Shown here in pieces: positions 52,277 through 61,786 of a stretch of 64,000 nt of DNA. Numbering within the stretch: the stretch's first letter is position 1; every line of letters starts with the position of its first letter. Made by a program: the position numbers and the translations under genes. A model generated the notes under the pieces. It did no database searches and was not told the DNA's origin. It saw only the letters and a list, made by a program, of their open reading frames with translations. The DNA comes from Candidatus Omnitrophota bacterium (GTDB taxonomy: Bacteria > Omnitrophota > Gorgyraeia > Tantalellales > Tantalellaceae), in assembly GCA_014728045.1 (NCBI GenBank), contig WJMH01000007.1:98756-162755 (forward strand). Reading direction: 5' to 3'.

Positions 52277-52955
52277 CTATCAGGCCTTTTTTCCTGAAAA
52301 GAGAGTCTATATCTTCAAAGAGCTCATCGGCCTCAAGGTCCCCATCGACTTCTACGAGCAGCCCCTGCCGTTTATAATAATCGATAAGGTCCTTTGTGCT
52401 GTTTTTATACACTTCAAGACGTTTTTTGACGGTCTCGGCCTTATCGTCATCCCGTTGAATAAGCTCAGAACCACACTTATCACATATGCCCTCTTTTTCA
52501 GGGGGCATGTTAGTCACATGATATATCTTCCCGCAATTAGGGCAAAGTCTCCTGCCCGATAGTCGTTTAATTACAACATCATCCGACACCCTGACGTAGA
52601 GAACAATATCCAACGAACTTTCATCCTTTTCGAGTGCTGAATCTAGCGATACTGCCTGAGCCTCAGTCCGGGGAAAACCGTCCAGAATAACGCCTCTTTC
52701 GGCATCAGGCTGTCCCATTCTATCAACGACCAGCTGGGTAACTATCTCGTCCGGGACAAGTTCGCCCCTGTTCATGTATTCCTGCGCCTTGAGCCCGGTC
52801 TCTGTGCCTTCTTTTATAGCATTTCTGAGCATATCACCGGTCGAAATATGCAAGAGTCCATAGGCCTTTACCAATATCGAGGCCTGTGTGCCCTTGCCCG
52901 CGCCTGGAGCTCCCAAAAGAACGATATTAACTGTTCGCGTCAGCTTCTCCGTCAT
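52257..52955 (-). CDS. adk: adenylate kinase (zinc-LID type)
   Basis: The 232 residues have the P-loop GAPGAGKGTQA near residue 15, STGDMLRNAIKEGTE, LDGFPRTEAQA, and a long LID domain with a four-cysteine zinc site (CPNCGKIYH then CDKCGSEL). It interconverts ATP, ADP and AMP. Zinc in the LID raises stability in many bacteria. It overlaps secY by four bases and map by 20. Confidence 0.98.
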   Translation of the reverse strand: MTEKLTRTVNIVLLGAPGAGKGTQASILVKAYGLLHISTGDMLRNAIKEGTETGLKAQEYMNRGELVPDEIVTQLVVDRMGQPDAERGVILDGFPRTEAQAVSLDSALEKDESSLDIVLYVRVSDDVVIKRLSGRRLCPNCGKIYHVTNMPPEKEGICDKCGSELIQRDDDKAETVKKRLEVYKNSTKDLIDYYKRQGLLVEVDGDLEADELFEDIDSLFRKKGLIDDSSDQ

Positions 52956-54301
52956 CCCAGTCTTCCCTTGACTCTCCCCTTTTTCATAAAACCCTCATAA
53001 TGTCTCATCAGCATATGAGACTCGATCTGCCTCATCGTATCAAGCATGACCCCCACGATGATGAGAAGTCCCGTGCCCCCAAAAAAGCTGGCGACCAGGA
53101 ACGGTATGCCTATCTGACTGTTAATGACGCTTGGAAGCACCGCAATGATGGTCAGGAATATCGCACCTGGTAATGTTATGCGCGTCATTATGAAATCCAG
53201 ATATTCCGCTGTCTGTTTTCCAGGCCTTATGCCCGGCACGAACCCCCCGAACCTTTTCATGTTGTTCGCCATGTCAACAGGGTTGAAAGTTATGGCCGCA
53301 TAAAAATAGCAGAAAAAGAGTATCAGAAGCGAATACACTACATAATAAAGCGGCCTTCCCATCATAAGGGAACTTGCCAGCCCCTGAAGAGCCCTGTTTG
53401 GAACAAGTCCCGCTATAGTGGCGGGAAAAAGAATGATCGACTGGGCGAAAATAATGGGTATGACACCGCTCTGGTTCACGCGAAGTGGTATATAAGTGCT
53501 CTGCCCTCCGTATATTCTCCGGCCAACGACCCGTTTCGCGTACTGAATCGGTATCTTCCTCTGCCCCTGGGTTATCAATACCACGGCTACTATAACCGCA
53601 ATGAACATGACCCCTAGAAAGACCAGTTTGAATGGATCTATCTGCGCTTCGCCCTGTGTCCCCGGAGTCGCGAGGGAAACAAGCTGGATAACTGCAGCGG
53701 GCATCCTGGAAATAATGCCGGCGGTGATTATCAGGGAAATACCGTTACCTATGCCTTTTTCCTGGATCTGTTCGCCGAGCCACATAATAAATGCCGTACC
53801 GGTCGTTAACGTTATCACGGTCAGTATCCGAAAACCCCATCCGGGATACTGCACTATCTGAAGCCCCTGGAACCTCGCGGGATTCTCAAGCCACAACGCT
53901 ATGAAGAAAGACTGTATCACCGACAGTACCACGGTGCCGTACCTGGTATACTGAATGATGGCCTTGCGCCCTTCTTCTCCCTGCTTCGCCAGCCTCTCAA
54001 GCGCCGGTATCACCGTCGTAAGAAGCTGCAGAATGATAGATGCGGATATGTAGGGCATGATGCCGAGGGCGAATATAGTCAACCGCTTCATGGCACCGCC
54101 GGAGAACATGTTCATGATCCCAAAGAGAGTTCCTCCCTGCGACCTTGCGATATTATCAAAGAACTGGGCAAGTTTCACACCGTCTATACCCGGTGTGGGT
54201 ATGAAAGCGCCTACCCTGTAAACAGCGATGATCCCTAAAGTGAACAGTATCTTCTTTTTGAGATCCGGGATCTTGAATATGTTAGAAACCGCTTCAAACA
54301 C
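52952..54301 (-). CDS. secY: protein translocase subunit SecY
   Basis: This 449-residue channel subunit has ten transmembrane helices. Seen are AYRVGAFIPTPGIDG near the start, SGGAMKRLTIFALGIMPYISASIILQLL, the cytoplasmic loops with KQGEEGRKAIIQYTRYGT and the RRIYGGQSTYIPLRVNQSGVIPIIFA segment. It forms the export pore with SecE and SecG. It lies between rplO and adk in the conserved spc operon. Confidence 0.98.
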   Translation of the reverse strand: MFEAVSNIFKIPDLKKKILFTLGIIAVYRVGAFIPTPGIDGVKLAQFFDNIARSQGGTLFGIMNMFSGGAMKRLTIFALGIMPYISASIILQLLTTVIPALERLAKQGEEGRKAIIQYTRYGTVVLSVIQSFFIALWLENPARFQGLQIVQYPGWGFRILTVITLTTGTAFIMWLGEQIQEKGIGNGISLIITAGIISRMPAAVIQLVSLATPGTQGEAQIDPFKLVFLGVMFIAVIVAVVLITQGQRKIPIQYAKRVVGRRIYGGQSTYIPLRVNQSGVIPIIFAQSIILFPATIAGLVPNRALQGLASSLMMGRPLYYVVYSLLILFFCYFYAAITFNPVDMANNMKRFGGFVPGIRPGKQTAEYLDFIMTRITLPGAIFLTIIAVLPSVINSQIGIPFLVASFFGGTGLLIIVGVMLDTMRQIESHMLMRHYEGFMKKGRVKGRLG

Positions 54302-54341
54302 CTGACTGCTCCTTTACAATCAATTCAAATCTACTTGCCGA

Positions 54342-54827
54342 TCACTCCGCCTTCTTGCTGGGAGCATCGGTAACCACTTCCGTCTTGCCGCCCGCCTCTT
54401 CAATAGCTTTCTTCGCACTCTGACTGAACGCATTCGCCTTGACCGTAACGGATTTACTGAGCTTGCCTTTGCCGAGCACTTTAAGCGGCAGGCGCCTCTT
54501 TTTCAGTATCTTCTCGCTCAGAAGAAAATCCTTGTCGACAACAGCTCCGTTATCAACCGAATCCATGTTCTGAAGCGTTCCGATATTGATTATGTTCCAC
54601 TCTGTCTTCCATTTATTTGTGAAACCCCTTTTCGGGACACGCCTAATAAGCGGCATCTGGCCGCCTTCGAAACCCGGATTATAAGTGCCTCCGCCTGACC
54701 TGGACTTCGCGCCCTTGTGTCCTCTGCCGCTTGTCTTCCCGCGACCCGAACCTATTCCGCGGCCTTTCCTCTTCCTGCTCCTTTTTACCCCTCGGGGTTT
54801 TCCTATATTTTCTAGCTTAAGAACCAT
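54342..54827 (-). CDS. rplO: ribosomal protein L15
   Basis: The 161 residues include GVKRSRKRKGRGIGSGRGKTSGRGHKGAKSRSGG, the glycine-rich arm typical of L15, GFEGGQMPLIRRVPKRGF, and a short Lys-rich end. L15 assembles early into the 50S subunit. It directly follows rpsE with one base between; the rpmD gene (L30) that usually sits there is missing. Confidence 0.97.
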   Translation of the reverse strand: MVLKLENIGKPRGVKRSRKRKGRGIGSGRGKTSGRGHKGAKSRSGGGTYNPGFEGGQMPLIRRVPKRGFTNKWKTEWNIINIGTLQNMDSVDNGAVVDKDFLLSEKILKKRRLPLKVLGKGKLSKSVTVKANAFSQSAKKAIEEAGGKTEVVTDAPSKKAE

Positions 54828-54828
54828 T

Positions 54829-55533
54829 TTATCCTCTTCTTTTTAGTCTTAGTCTCTCGAATCCGTTAAGCGTGGCTTTGACCACATTTATGGCGTTCCT
54901 TGATCCTAGACTTTTAGTCAATATATCCTTTATCCCGGCAGCGTCGCACATTGCCCTTACAGGACCCCCGGCTATAACGCCTGTTCCGGGCCCTGCCGGC
55001 TTGAGTACGACCCTGGTGGACTTGAACCTACCGGTGATCTCGTGCGGGATCGTGCTTTCTTTCATGTTAACTTTAACAAGATTGCCTCTTGCTTTGGAAG
55101 AACCTTTTTTGATCGCCTCGATAACCTCGTTCGATTTGCCGAATCCTATGCCGACTTTGCCGTTTGCGTCACCTACTACGACAAGCGCGTTGAATGAAAA
55201 GTTCTTACCGCCTTTCACGACCTTGGCCACGCGGTTTATGGTGACAACGCGCTCTACCATCTCTTCTGCGGACTTCTCTTCCTTTTCCGCTGCTTTGGGT
55301 CCGAATTCCGCTTTCCAGGCTCTGGCGGTTTCCTTGAAGTCTTCTTCCTCTTCTTCTGCGGATTCTTCTTCCGTCTTCTCCTCCTCCGGAGATGCCTTTT
55401 CTTCCGCGGAAGGCTTCTTTTGCTCTTCGCTTTCGCCTTGCGCGGTCTCAGGCTCTTTGACTTCAGACTGCTTATCCTGGGCGCCTTCTTTTTCCTCGGC
55501 TGTTTTCATTTCCTTTTTTTCCTCTTCGGTCAT
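54829..55533 (-). CDS. rpsE: ribosomal protein S5 with acidic N-terminal extension
   Basis: The 234 residues start with about 80 of a highly acidic, Glu/Lys/Ser-rich extension ([18 protein letters not shown] to the ARAWKAEF segment), then a normal S5 core: [48 protein letters not shown] and a C-terminal domain with [20 protein letters not shown]5 helps decoding and 30S translocation. An N-terminal tail of this length is unusual. It is followed by rplO, with no L30 gene. Confidence 0.96.
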   Translation of the reverse strand: MTEEEKKEMKTAEEKEGAQDKQSEVKEPETAQGESEEQKKPSAEEKASPEEEKTEEESAEEEEEDFKETARAWKAEFGPKAAEKEEKSAEEMVERVVTINRVAKVVKGGKNFSFNALVVVGDANGKVGIGFGKSNEVIEAIKKGSSKARGNLVKVNMKESTIPHEITGRFKSTRVVLKPAGPGTGVIAGGPVRAMCDAAGIKDILTKSLGSRNAINVVKATLNGFERLRLKRRG

Positions 55534-55551
55534 CTTTCTCTCCTGTTTATT

Positions 55552-55914
55552 TTAGAACTCAAGTCCGTTCTTTCTCGCTGCATCGGCCAGAGCCTTGATC
55601 ACGCCATGATAATGGTTACCGCCCCTGTCAAAAGCAACCTTTTTAACGCCTTTCTCCGCCGCTTTCTTTGCGATAACTTCGCCAAGCATCTCTGCGAAAT
55701 TAAGGTTTTTCCTGGTATCGGCCGCCTTTTTGCCCTTTATCTCTTTAGAAAGGGTCGAAGCCCCGCAAAGGGTCTTCCCCTCAACATCATCAATGATCGA
55801 CACAAAAAGATTCCTATTGCTTTTACGAACCGCCATCCTCGGCCTTTCGCTCGAGCCGGAGATTTTCTTTCTTATCGATTTTTTTCTTCTTTCCGCTAGT
55901 TTCTTTTTATCCAT
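55552..55914 (-). CDS. rplR: ribosomal protein L18
   Basis: This 120-residue protein binds 5S rRNA. Segments seen are RRKKSIRKKISGSSERPRMAVRKSNRNLFVSIIDD and FDRGGNHYHGVIKALADAARKNGLEF at the end. The length is standard. It lies between rplF and rpsE. Confidence 0.97.
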   Translation of the reverse strand: MDKKKLAERRKKSIRKKISGSSERPRMAVRKSNRNLFVSIIDDVEGKTLCGASTLSKEIKGKKAADTRKNLNFAEMLGEVIAKKAAEKGVKKVAFDRGGNHYHGVIKALADAARKNGLEF

Positions 55915-55945
55915 GTTTTCCTCTTATTTGACGCTTTTAGCAAGA

Positions 55946-56482
55946 TCAAGCGATACTTTTACCCTGTTTCTGTCGAACATATTCACCTTCATATCTTATC
56001 CCCTTACCCTTATAAGGTTCTGGGGGATAATAATCCCGAATTTCCGCAGCCACTTCACCCACCTGCTGTTTGTCAATACCCTTGACAACTATCTCGGTCT
56101 GGCTCGGCGTCTCGATAGTAACCCCTTCAGGAGGAGTATACTCCACACTGTGACTGAAACCTATATCAAGAACAAGTTTCTTACCTTTGACCTGCGCCTT
56201 GTACCCAACGCCTTGGATCTGCAGTTTTTTTTCGAAACCTTCTGTCACACCGATTATCATGTTCTGGATAAGACTGCGTGTGGTCCCGTGCAAAGCCTTG
56301 TGCTCCCGGGAATCTGAGGGCCGGGATACTTCCAGCTTGTTGTCCTTTACCTCAGCCTTGTACCCTTCAGGGATAACATGCTCCAGTGTCTTGCCCTTGC
56401 CCTCGACCTTTACAATGTTCGCCTTAACCTCGAGCTTGACCCCTGATGGTATGTCTATCAGCCGTCTTCCTACTCTTGACAT
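55946..56482 (-). CDS. rplF: ribosomal protein L6
   Basis: The 178 residues consist of two repeats of the L6 fold: SRVGRRLIDIPSGVKLEV at the start and the C-terminal rRNA-binding segment PPEPYKGKGIRYEGEYVRQKQGKS. It binds near the factor-binding site of the 50S subunit. It follows rpsH by 28 bases and precedes rplR. Confidence 0.98.
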   Translation of the reverse strand: MSRVGRRLIDIPSGVKLEVKANIVKVEGKGKTLEHVIPEGYKAEVKDNKLEVSRPSDSREHKALHGTTRSLIQNMIIGVTEGFEKKLQIQGVGYKAQVKGKKLVLDIGFSHSVEYTPPEGVTIETPSQTEIVVKGIDKQQVGEVAAEIRDYYPPEPYKGKGIRYEGEYVRQKQGKSIA

Positions 56483-56510
56483 CTATCTATCTCCTCTTTT
56501 TGAGCCGTCA

Positions 56511-56909
56511 TTACCATATGTGGCAGATTACCTCTCCGCCAACACCCTTTTCTCTCGCTTCCTTATCGGTAAGCAACCCCTTACTTGTAGAAATAATGGC
56601 CAGCCCGACACCGCCCATCACGCTCCTTACCTTTTTCGCAGGCATATATTCGCGCCTTCCGCACTTGGAAATTTTCTTCAGGTTTTCCAGTACGGGGGTT
56701 CCATCATCAAGGTACTTAAGATAGACCTTGATCTTTCCCTGCTTATTATCCTCGATAACCTTGAAGTTCTCTATGAACCCTTCCCTCTTGGCTATCTCTA
56801 TGATCCCTTCGAGGGTCCCTGATCTTTTAACTATGACGTCCTTCTTGCCGCCTTGTATGGCATTTCTTATGACAGTCAGCTGATCAGCTATCAAATCCGT
56901 AACACTCAT
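56511..56909 (-). CDS. rpsH: ribosomal protein S8
   Basis: The 132 residues include DLIADQLTVIRNAIQGGKKDVIV near the start and the C-terminal AKKVRSVMGGVGLAIISTSKGLLTDKEAREKGVGGEVIC. S8 is a primary 16S rRNA binder and, in E. coli, the repressor of the spc operon. The size is normal. It follows rpsN. Confidence 0.98.
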   Translation of the reverse strand: MSVTDLIADQLTVIRNAIQGGKKDVIVKRSGTLEGIIEIAKREGFIENFKVIEDNKQGKIKVYLKYLDDGTPVLENLKKISKCGRREYMPAKKVRSVMGGVGLAIISTSKGLLTDKEAREKGVGGEVICHIW

Positions 56910-56949
56910 CTAAATATTCTCCTGTTTTGTAGAGCGCCTGTTCAGCTTA

Positions 56950-57135
56950 TTACCAGCTAGCCTTCCTCACCCCGGGTATAAGACCTTTTGAGGCCATTTC
57001 CCTGAAGCATATGCGGCACATCTTGAAGCGTCTCATATAACCTTTTTTCCTGCCGCATATCTGGCATCTGGTTATTACCCTGGTGCTGAATTTCGGCTCT
57101 TTTTTTGATTTCTCTATTAATGCTTTTTTTGCCAT
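56950..57135 (-). CDS. rpsN: ribosomal protein S14, zinc type
   Basis: This 61-residue short S14 has two CxxC pairs ([24 protein letters not shown]) and ends [12 protein letters not shown]. This is the zinc-binding type found in many bacteria, not the long type of E. coli. It lies between rplE and rpsH with normal spacing. Confidence 0.98.
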   Translation of the reverse strand: MAKKALIEKSKKEPKFSTRVITRCQICGRKKGYMRRFKMCRICFREMASKGLIPGVRKASW

Positions 57136-57152
57136 ATTGTTCCCTTACCGAT

Positions 57153-57695
57153 TTACTTCTTGGCGAATGGCATTCCAAAGCCTTCCAGAAGGCTCATTGC
57201 CTCTTCCCTAGTCTTCGCCGTTGTCACAAAACATATATCCATACCGTGCGTCAACGGTATCTTATCTAGTTCGAGCTCGGGAAATATTGTCTGCTCTTTA
57301 ATTCCCAAAGTGTAATTCCCGTTGCCATCGAAAGCAGTGCGCGAAACTCCCCTGAAGTCCCGGATCCTGGGTATCACGAAATTTATCAGCCTATCCAGAA
57401 ACTCATACATCCTCTCCTTACGCAGGGTGACTTTAACGCCTACAGGCGCTCCATCACGTATCTTGAAGTTAGAGATAGACTTCTTGGCCCTGGTAACTAG
57501 CGGTCTCTGTCCGGTCAACGCAGCCAGTTCGTTCCTGATCGGCTCAATGAGCTCCTTCTGATGGGCCATCTCGCCAAGCCCCACGTTGACAACGATCTTC
57601 TCAAGATGCGGTACGACCATCACATTTGCATATCCGAACCTTTCTTTCAGTTCGGGCATTATTTTATTATGGTACTCTTCCTTTAATCTTGCCAT
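57153..57695 (-). CDS. rplE: ribosomal protein L5
   Basis: The 180 residues begin [24 protein letters not shown] and include [15 protein letters not shown] and [28 protein letters not shown]5 binds 5S rRNA and contacts the P-site tRNA. The length is standard. It sits between rplX and rpsN. Confidence 0.98.
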   Translation of the reverse strand: MARLKEEYHNKIMPELKERFGYANVMVVPHLEKIVVNVGLGEMAHQKELIEPIRNELAALTGQRPLVTRAKKSISNFKIRDGAPVGVKVTLRKERMYEFLDRLINFVIPRIRDFRGVSRTAFDGNGNYTLGIKEQTIFPELELDKIPLTHGMDICFVTTAKTREEAMSLLEGFGMPFAKK

Positions 57696-57718
57696 TGAAT
57701 GTCTCCCTGATTAATTCT

Positions 57719-58030
57719 TTACAGCACTTCCTTGCATTTTTTGCAATATCTGGCCTTCGAGCCGTCTTTTAGTACCTCCACTCCCACGCGGGTAACACGG
57801 TCGCATCCCTTGCACACTACACCGAGATTCGAGATGTTTATGGATGCCTCCCTCTGTATTATGCCTCCCTGGTCATCCTGCCGCGTCTTCCTGGCGTGCT
57901 TCTTCGTAAAGTTAACGCCCTGCACTATAGCCCTGTCAGCAGCCGGATAGACTTTGAGTACCTTACCCGCCTTGCCTTTATCCTTACCAGCAAGGACCTT
58001 TACCGTATCATTCTTCTTTATATGAAGCAT
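57719..58030 (-). CDS. rplX: ribosomal protein L24
   Basis: The 103 residues start with the KOW-type segment KNDTVKVLAGKDKGKAGKVLKVYP and contain VQGVNFTKKHARKT. Near the end a CKGCDRVTRVGV and a CKKCKEVL-like C-terminus suggest an added zinc ribbon (two CxxC pairs), as in several bacterial phyla. L24 starts 50S assembly. It lies between rplN and rplE. Confidence 0.97.
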   Translation of the reverse strand: MLHIKKNDTVKVLAGKDKGKAGKVLKVYPAADRAIVQGVNFTKKHARKTRQDDQGGIIQREASINISNLGVVCKGCDRVTRVGVEVLKDGSKARYCKKCKEVL

Positions 58031-58043
58031 CTCTATTCCCTCC

Positions 58044-58412
58044 TTACAGGACCTCAGGTGCCAGTGAAACTATCTTCATAAAATTCTTTCTCCTGAGCTC
58101 GCGAGCCACAGGTCCGAAAACACGGGTCCCACGTGGGTTACCGTCCTTATCGATAATAACCACCGCGTTGTGGTCGAACCTGAGAGAGGTGCCGTCCTCC
58201 CTCGTTATCGGATAAGCGGTCCTGACAACCACTCCCCGTACGACCTCTCCCTTTTTGACCTCCGCCGTTGGGGTGGACTCCTTAACGTTACATGTTATAA
58301 CGTCACCGACTTCGGCGGTCTTTTTGCCGGACCTTCCTATAACGCCTATCATTGAGGCCTTTTTTGCTCCGCTGTTATCAGCGACATCCAGAACACTTCC
58401 CATTATAATCAT
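58044..58412 (-). CDS. rplN: ribosomal protein L14
   Basis: The 122 residues start [19 protein letters not shown] and include the conserved [31 protein letters not shown]14 contacts the 30S subunit at a bridge near the factor-binding site. The size is typical. It follows rpsQ by five bases. Confidence 0.98.
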   Translation of the reverse strand: MIIMGSVLDVADNSGAKKASMIGVIGRSGKKTAEVGDVITCNVKESTPTAEVKKGEVVRGVVVRTAYPITREDGTSLRFDHNAVVIIDKDGNPRGTRVFGPVARELRRKNFMKIVSLAPEVL

Positions 58413-58417
58413 CGCAG

Positions 58418-58684
58418 TTAACCCCTTTGCGCTTTCTCTAATATTTCAACCAAACGCCAACTCTTTTCCTTGGAGATAGGCCTGGCTTCCACGACCTTGA
58501 CCAGGTCACCCATACCAGCCTCGTTCTTTTCGTCGTGGGCTTTTATCTTTGTACGCGCCTTTACGAACTTTTTATACAAACGGTGTTTTTTACGCGTTTC
58601 CCAGAGCACCGTTACTGTCTTGTCCATTTTGTCGCTCACTACAGTGCCGACAATAGTCCTTTTATTCGGTCTTCCCTTCTTCAC
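58418..58684 (-). CDS. rpsQ: ribosomal protein S17
   Basis: The 88 residues begin [27 protein letters not shown] and include [22 protein letters not shown]17 is an early 16S rRNA binder with an OB fold. Its start overlaps rpmC by 23 bases, giving translational coupling. Confidence 0.97.
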   Translation of the reverse strand: MKKGRPNKRTIVGTVVSDKMDKTVTVLWETRKKHRLYKKFVKARTKIKAHDEKNEAGMGDLVKVVEARPISKEKSWRLVEILEKAQRG

Positions 58685-58877
58685 CGCTTTTCTCCTTTAA
58701 GATTGTATAACATCTTGCTATATCCCGTTTGAGCAACCTGAAACGATGCGGCCTTTCAACCCGGCCGGTCGTAACTTCGGCTCTTATCTTGAACATCTGC
58801 TCTTTGAGCGATATGAGTTTCTGTTCTATCTCAGCCACTGTCATGTTCCGTATCTCGGTCGCCTTCAAGACGGTCAC
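58662..58877 (-). CDS. rpmC: ribosomal protein L29
   Basis: This 71-residue helical hairpin protein has the segment [28 protein letters not shown]. The start is a GTG that overlaps the rplP stop by four bases and is preceded by AAGGGG; a later ATG would cut off the normal start. L29 sits at the peptide exit and contacts signal recognition factors. Confidence 0.97.
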   Translation of the reverse strand: MTVLKATEIRNMTVAEIEQKLISLKEQMFKIRAEVTTGRVERPHRFRLLKRDIARCYTILKEKSGEEGKTE

Positions 58878-59284
58878 CCCCTTGTAACATATTTTGTTCT
58901 TATCGGCAGCTTGTGAGCAGCTCGCCTAAAAGCTTCCCTCGCCATTTCGTTCGGAACACCTTCCATCTCGAACATTATTCTGCCTTTTTTCACGACAGCT
59001 ACCCAGCCTACGGGTGAACCTTTACCTTTTCCCATACGCGTTTCGGCTGCGGTCGCGGTTATCGGCTTATCAGGGAATATCCTTATCCATAGCTTGCCGG
59101 CCCTTCCGGTCTCTCTCATCAGGGCAACCCTGGCCGCCTCGATCTGTCTGTCGGTTATCCACCCTGATTCCAGAGCTTTCATACCGAATTCGCCAAAGCT
59201 GAGAGTGCTGCCAGAGTAACTCTTGCCTTTTCGGCGCCCTCTCTGCTGTTTTCTGAATTTTACTCTTTTTGGCATTAACGCCAT
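58874..59284 (-). CDS. rplP: ribosomal protein L16
   Basis: The 136 residues begin [24 protein letters not shown] and include [24 protein letters not shown] and [25 protein letters not shown]16 is needed for the peptidyl transferase centre and A-site. Standard size. It overlaps rpmC by four bases. Confidence 0.98.
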   Translation of the reverse strand: MALMPKRVKFRKQQRGRRKGKSYSGSTLSFGEFGMKALESGWITDRQIEAARVALMRETGRAGKLWIRIFPDKPITATAAETRMGKGKGSPVGWVAVVKKGRIMFEMEGVPNEMAREAFRRAAHKLPIRTKYVTRG

Positions 59285-59290
59285 AACGAT

Positions 59291-59974
59291 CTACTCCTCT
59301 TTAGTATCTTTTTGGCTTTTCTTGCTCTTCAAGCTTTCTCTATCGAATTTTTCACCCTTATAAATCCAAACCTTGACACCTATGATGCCGTAACTCGTCT
59401 TAGCTTCTGAAAAGCCGTAATCGATATCGGCCCTTATGGTCTGAAGCGGGATCTTGCCCCACTTGTAACCCTCGGCCCGGGCGATCTCGGCTCCGCCTAT
59501 CCTGCCGGATATCCTTATCTTGATGCCTTCGCCTCCGGCGTCTTTATGCGCCTGTATGGTCTTTTTGAGAGCTCGCCTGAAGGCAATCCTTCTGACAAGC
59601 TGGAAAGCTATGTTATCAGCGGTTATCTGTGCGTCGAGCGTCGGATTGGAAACCTCCTTAATATCAACGAACAACTTCGTCTGCTCGCCGACGATCTCCT
59701 GGAGAGATTCCTTGATCTTTTCTATTTGGGCGCCCTTGCGTCCTATCACCATACCGGGCCTCCCGGAATGGATAAAAACTCTGACGCGATTGCTCGCTCT
59801 TTCGATATCAACGCGTGAGACCAGTGCCGCCGAAAGCTCATTATCAATAACCTTGCGTATTTTTGCATCTTCCAATATGTTCTTGGCGAACTCCTCTTTT
59901 GTAGCGTACCATCGGCTGCTCCAGTCGCGGATAACGCCTAATCTAAAACTAGTAGGGTGAACTTTCTGGCCCAT
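59291..59974 (-). CDS. rpsC: ribosomal protein S3
   Basis: The 227 residues start GQKVHPTSFRLGVIRDWSSRWYA, contain the KH domain signature VRVFIHSGRPGMVIGRKGAQIEKI and GIKIRISGRIGGAEIARAE, and end in GVKVWIYKGEKF with a short charged tail. S3 lines the mRNA entry tunnel. One base separates it from rplV. Confidence 0.98.
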   Translation of the reverse strand: MGQKVHPTSFRLGVIRDWSSRWYATKEEFAKNILEDAKIRKVIDNELSAALVSRVDIERASNRVRVFIHSGRPGMVIGRKGAQIEKIKESLQEIVGEQTKLFVDIKEVSNPTLDAQITADNIAFQLVRRIAFRRALKKTIQAHKDAGGEGIKIRISGRIGGAEIARAEGYKWGKIPLQTIRADIDYGFSEAKTSYGIIGVKVWIYKGEKFDRESLKSKKSQKDTKEE

Positions 59975-59975
59975 A

Positions 59976-60353
59976 TTATTTACTCCCCTTCTTTACCTTC
60001 TGGGGTTTAGCCCCTTTTACCTGATCCAGCTCAATGTAAAGATGAGCCGTTCTGTGCCTTATGATAGCTGCCCTTCCCATCGTAGCGGCTCTGTATCGCC
60101 TCAGCATGGGTCCTCCATCGGCCTTAATGGTCGAAATATAAAGGTCTTTTGAAAGCAGTTTTTCCTGTTTGTCCTGGTTGGCGTTGGCAAAAGCCGAATT
60201 AAGAACCTTCTTAAGTACCGTACATGCCCTTTTGTTGACATTGTCCAGTATTACATTGGCTTCTTCTACGGTTTTACCCTTTAAGAGCTCGGTCACGAGC
60301 CTTACTTTCCTTGCCGATATCCTAACATATTTTGATTTCGCGCTTGCTATCAT
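59976..60353 (-). CDS. rplV: ribosomal protein L22
   Basis: The 125 residues include YVRISARKVRLVTELLKGKTVEEAN at the start and KADGGPMLRRYRAATMGRAAIIRHRTAHLYIELD with the long hairpin that lines the exit tunnel. Changes in that hairpin give macrolide resistance elsewhere; nothing odd is seen. It follows rpsS by 18 bases. Confidence 0.97.
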   Translation of the reverse strand: MIASAKSKYVRISARKVRLVTELLKGKTVEEANVILDNVNKRACTVLKKVLNSAFANANQDKQEKLLSKDLYISTIKADGGPMLRRYRAATMGRAAIIRHRTAHLYIELDQVKGAKPQKVKKGSK

Positions 60354-60371
60354 CTTGATCCTCTGTCTTTA

Positions 60372-60656
60372 TTAAGTCTTTTCCATCGACTGCTTGGTTG
60401 CGGCACCATGGCTCCTGAAGGTCCTGGTTGCCGCGAACTCACCCAGTTTATGGCCTACCATGTTCTCCGTAATAAAAAGCGGGTGGAATTTCCTGCCATC
60501 ATGCACGGAAATGGTCAGACCGACGAATTCCGGCAATATGGTCGACCTTCGCGACCAGGTCTTGATGGGCTTCTTGCTGCCGCTTTCGATTATCCTGTCA
60601 ATCTTCTTTTTAAGGCTTTCGTCTACAAAAGGCCCTTTTTTTACCGACCTTGACAT
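60372..60656 (-). CDS. rpsS: ribosomal protein S19
   Basis: The protein has 94 residues from the ATG at 60656, which has GGAGG before it; upstream in-frame codons belong to the 3' end of rplB in another frame. It begins [17 protein letters not shown] and contains [25 protein letters not shown] and [15 protein letters not shown]19 sits in the 30S head. Confidence 0.97.
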   Translation of the reverse strand: MSRSVKKGPFVDESLKKKIDRIIESGSKKPIKTWSRRSTILPEFVGLTISVHDGRKFHPLFITENMVGHKLGEFAATRTFRSHGAATKQSMEKT

Positions 60657-60672
60657 ATTTACGTCCTCCGTT

Positions 60673-61506
60673 TTACTTTTTTGCCGTCCGGCGCTTAACA
60701 ATCTTGCTGTCAGAGGCTTTCTTTTTCTTTCTAGTCTTAAGTCCCTTGGTTATCTTCCCCCACGGCGTTACAGGGTGTCTTCCTCCAGAGGACTTACCTT
60801 CCCCTCCACCCATCGGGTGGTCAACGGGGTTCTTAACAACGGCTCTCGACTTGGGTCGCTTCCCGCGGTGTCTCGACCTTCCGGCTTTCCCAAGAGAGAT
60901 ATTTTCATGGTCTGAATTACCCACTTCGCCGATCGAAGCATAGCATTCTTCGCTTACCAAGCGGACTTCACCGCTGGGCAATCGCAGATGGATGTTCTTC
61001 CCGTCCTTCGCCTCAACTATAGCATTATTGCCGGCCGACCTTGCTATCTTGGCGCCTCTGCCGGGCTGTAACTCTATACAATAAACTTCAGCTCCCAGAG
61101 GCACATCTTTGAGGGGCATAGAGTTGCCTGTTTCATACTTGGCGCCAGGTCCGCACTGCACATTGCTGTTGACCTTAAGCCCCGCGGGCGCTATGGCATA
61201 TGCCTTCTCTCCGTCATCGTAACGGATAAGAGCAATTCTAGCCGAGCGGTTCGGATCATATTCGATCGCCTCGACAACACCGGAATGACCCTTTTTCTTA
61301 TAGCGGAAATCGATTATCCGGTATCTCCTTTTATGGCCTCCACCTTGCGAACTGACAGTCTTCCTGCCGTTGTTATTTCTGCCGCCCTTTTTACGCAACG
61401 GCCTGGTCAGGGATTTTTCCGGCTTCTTTTTTGTTATTTCGTCAAACCCGGATATATCCGACCATCTCTGGCCAGGTGTTCTTGCTTTAAGTTTTCTGGT
61501 GCCCAT
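60673..61506 (-). CDS. rplB: ribosomal protein L2
   Basis: The 277 residues have the RNA-binding pattern [35 protein letters not shown] and the peptidyl-transferase-region segment [28 protein letters not shown] with the conserved His. L2 is essential for subunit association. Normal length. It lies between rplW and rpsS. Confidence 0.98.
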   Translation of the reverse strand: MGTRKLKARTPGQRWSDISGFDEITKKKPEKSLTRPLRKKGGRNNNGRKTVSSQGGGHKRRYRIIDFRYKKKGHSGVVEAIEYDPNRSARIALIRYDDGEKAYAIAPAGLKVNSNVQCGPGAKYETGNSMPLKDVPLGAEVYCIELQPGRGAKIARSAGNNAIVEAKDGKNIHLRLPSGEVRLVSEECYASIGEVGNSDHENISLGKAGRSRHRGKRPKSRAVVKNPVDHPMGGGEGKSSGGRHPVTPWGKITKGLKTRKKKKASDSKIVKRRTAKK

Positions 61507-61507
61507 A

Positions 61508-61786
61508 TTACGTTACCTCTATCCTGTTGTCAGGTTTAAGCGTCACTATCGCTTTCTTCCAGGAGGACGTCATCCCTTCTCGGAACCTGACCCTCCTTTT
61601 CTTTCCTTTGATATTCACTATATTCACTGATTCAACTTCGACCTTATATATCTCCTCAACGGACTTCTTAACATCTATCTTGTTCGCCCTCTTATCCACG
61701 CGAAAGAGATATTTATTCTGCATCAGTAGCTCAGTGCCCTTCTCGGTCCGGATCATATTCTTTATTACATCGTGCGCGGTCTTCAT
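61508..61786 (-). CDS. rplW: ribosomal protein L23
   Basis: The 92 residues include the C-terminal segment [28 protein letters not shown] and the central [29 protein letters not shown]23 is the docking site for trigger factor and SRP at the exit. It overlaps rplD by four bases. Confidence 0.97.
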   Translation of the reverse strand: MKTAHDVIKNMIRTEKGTELLMQNKYLFRVDKRANKIDVKKSVEEIYKVEVESVNIVNIKGKKRRVRFREGMTSSWKKAIVTLKPDNRIEVT

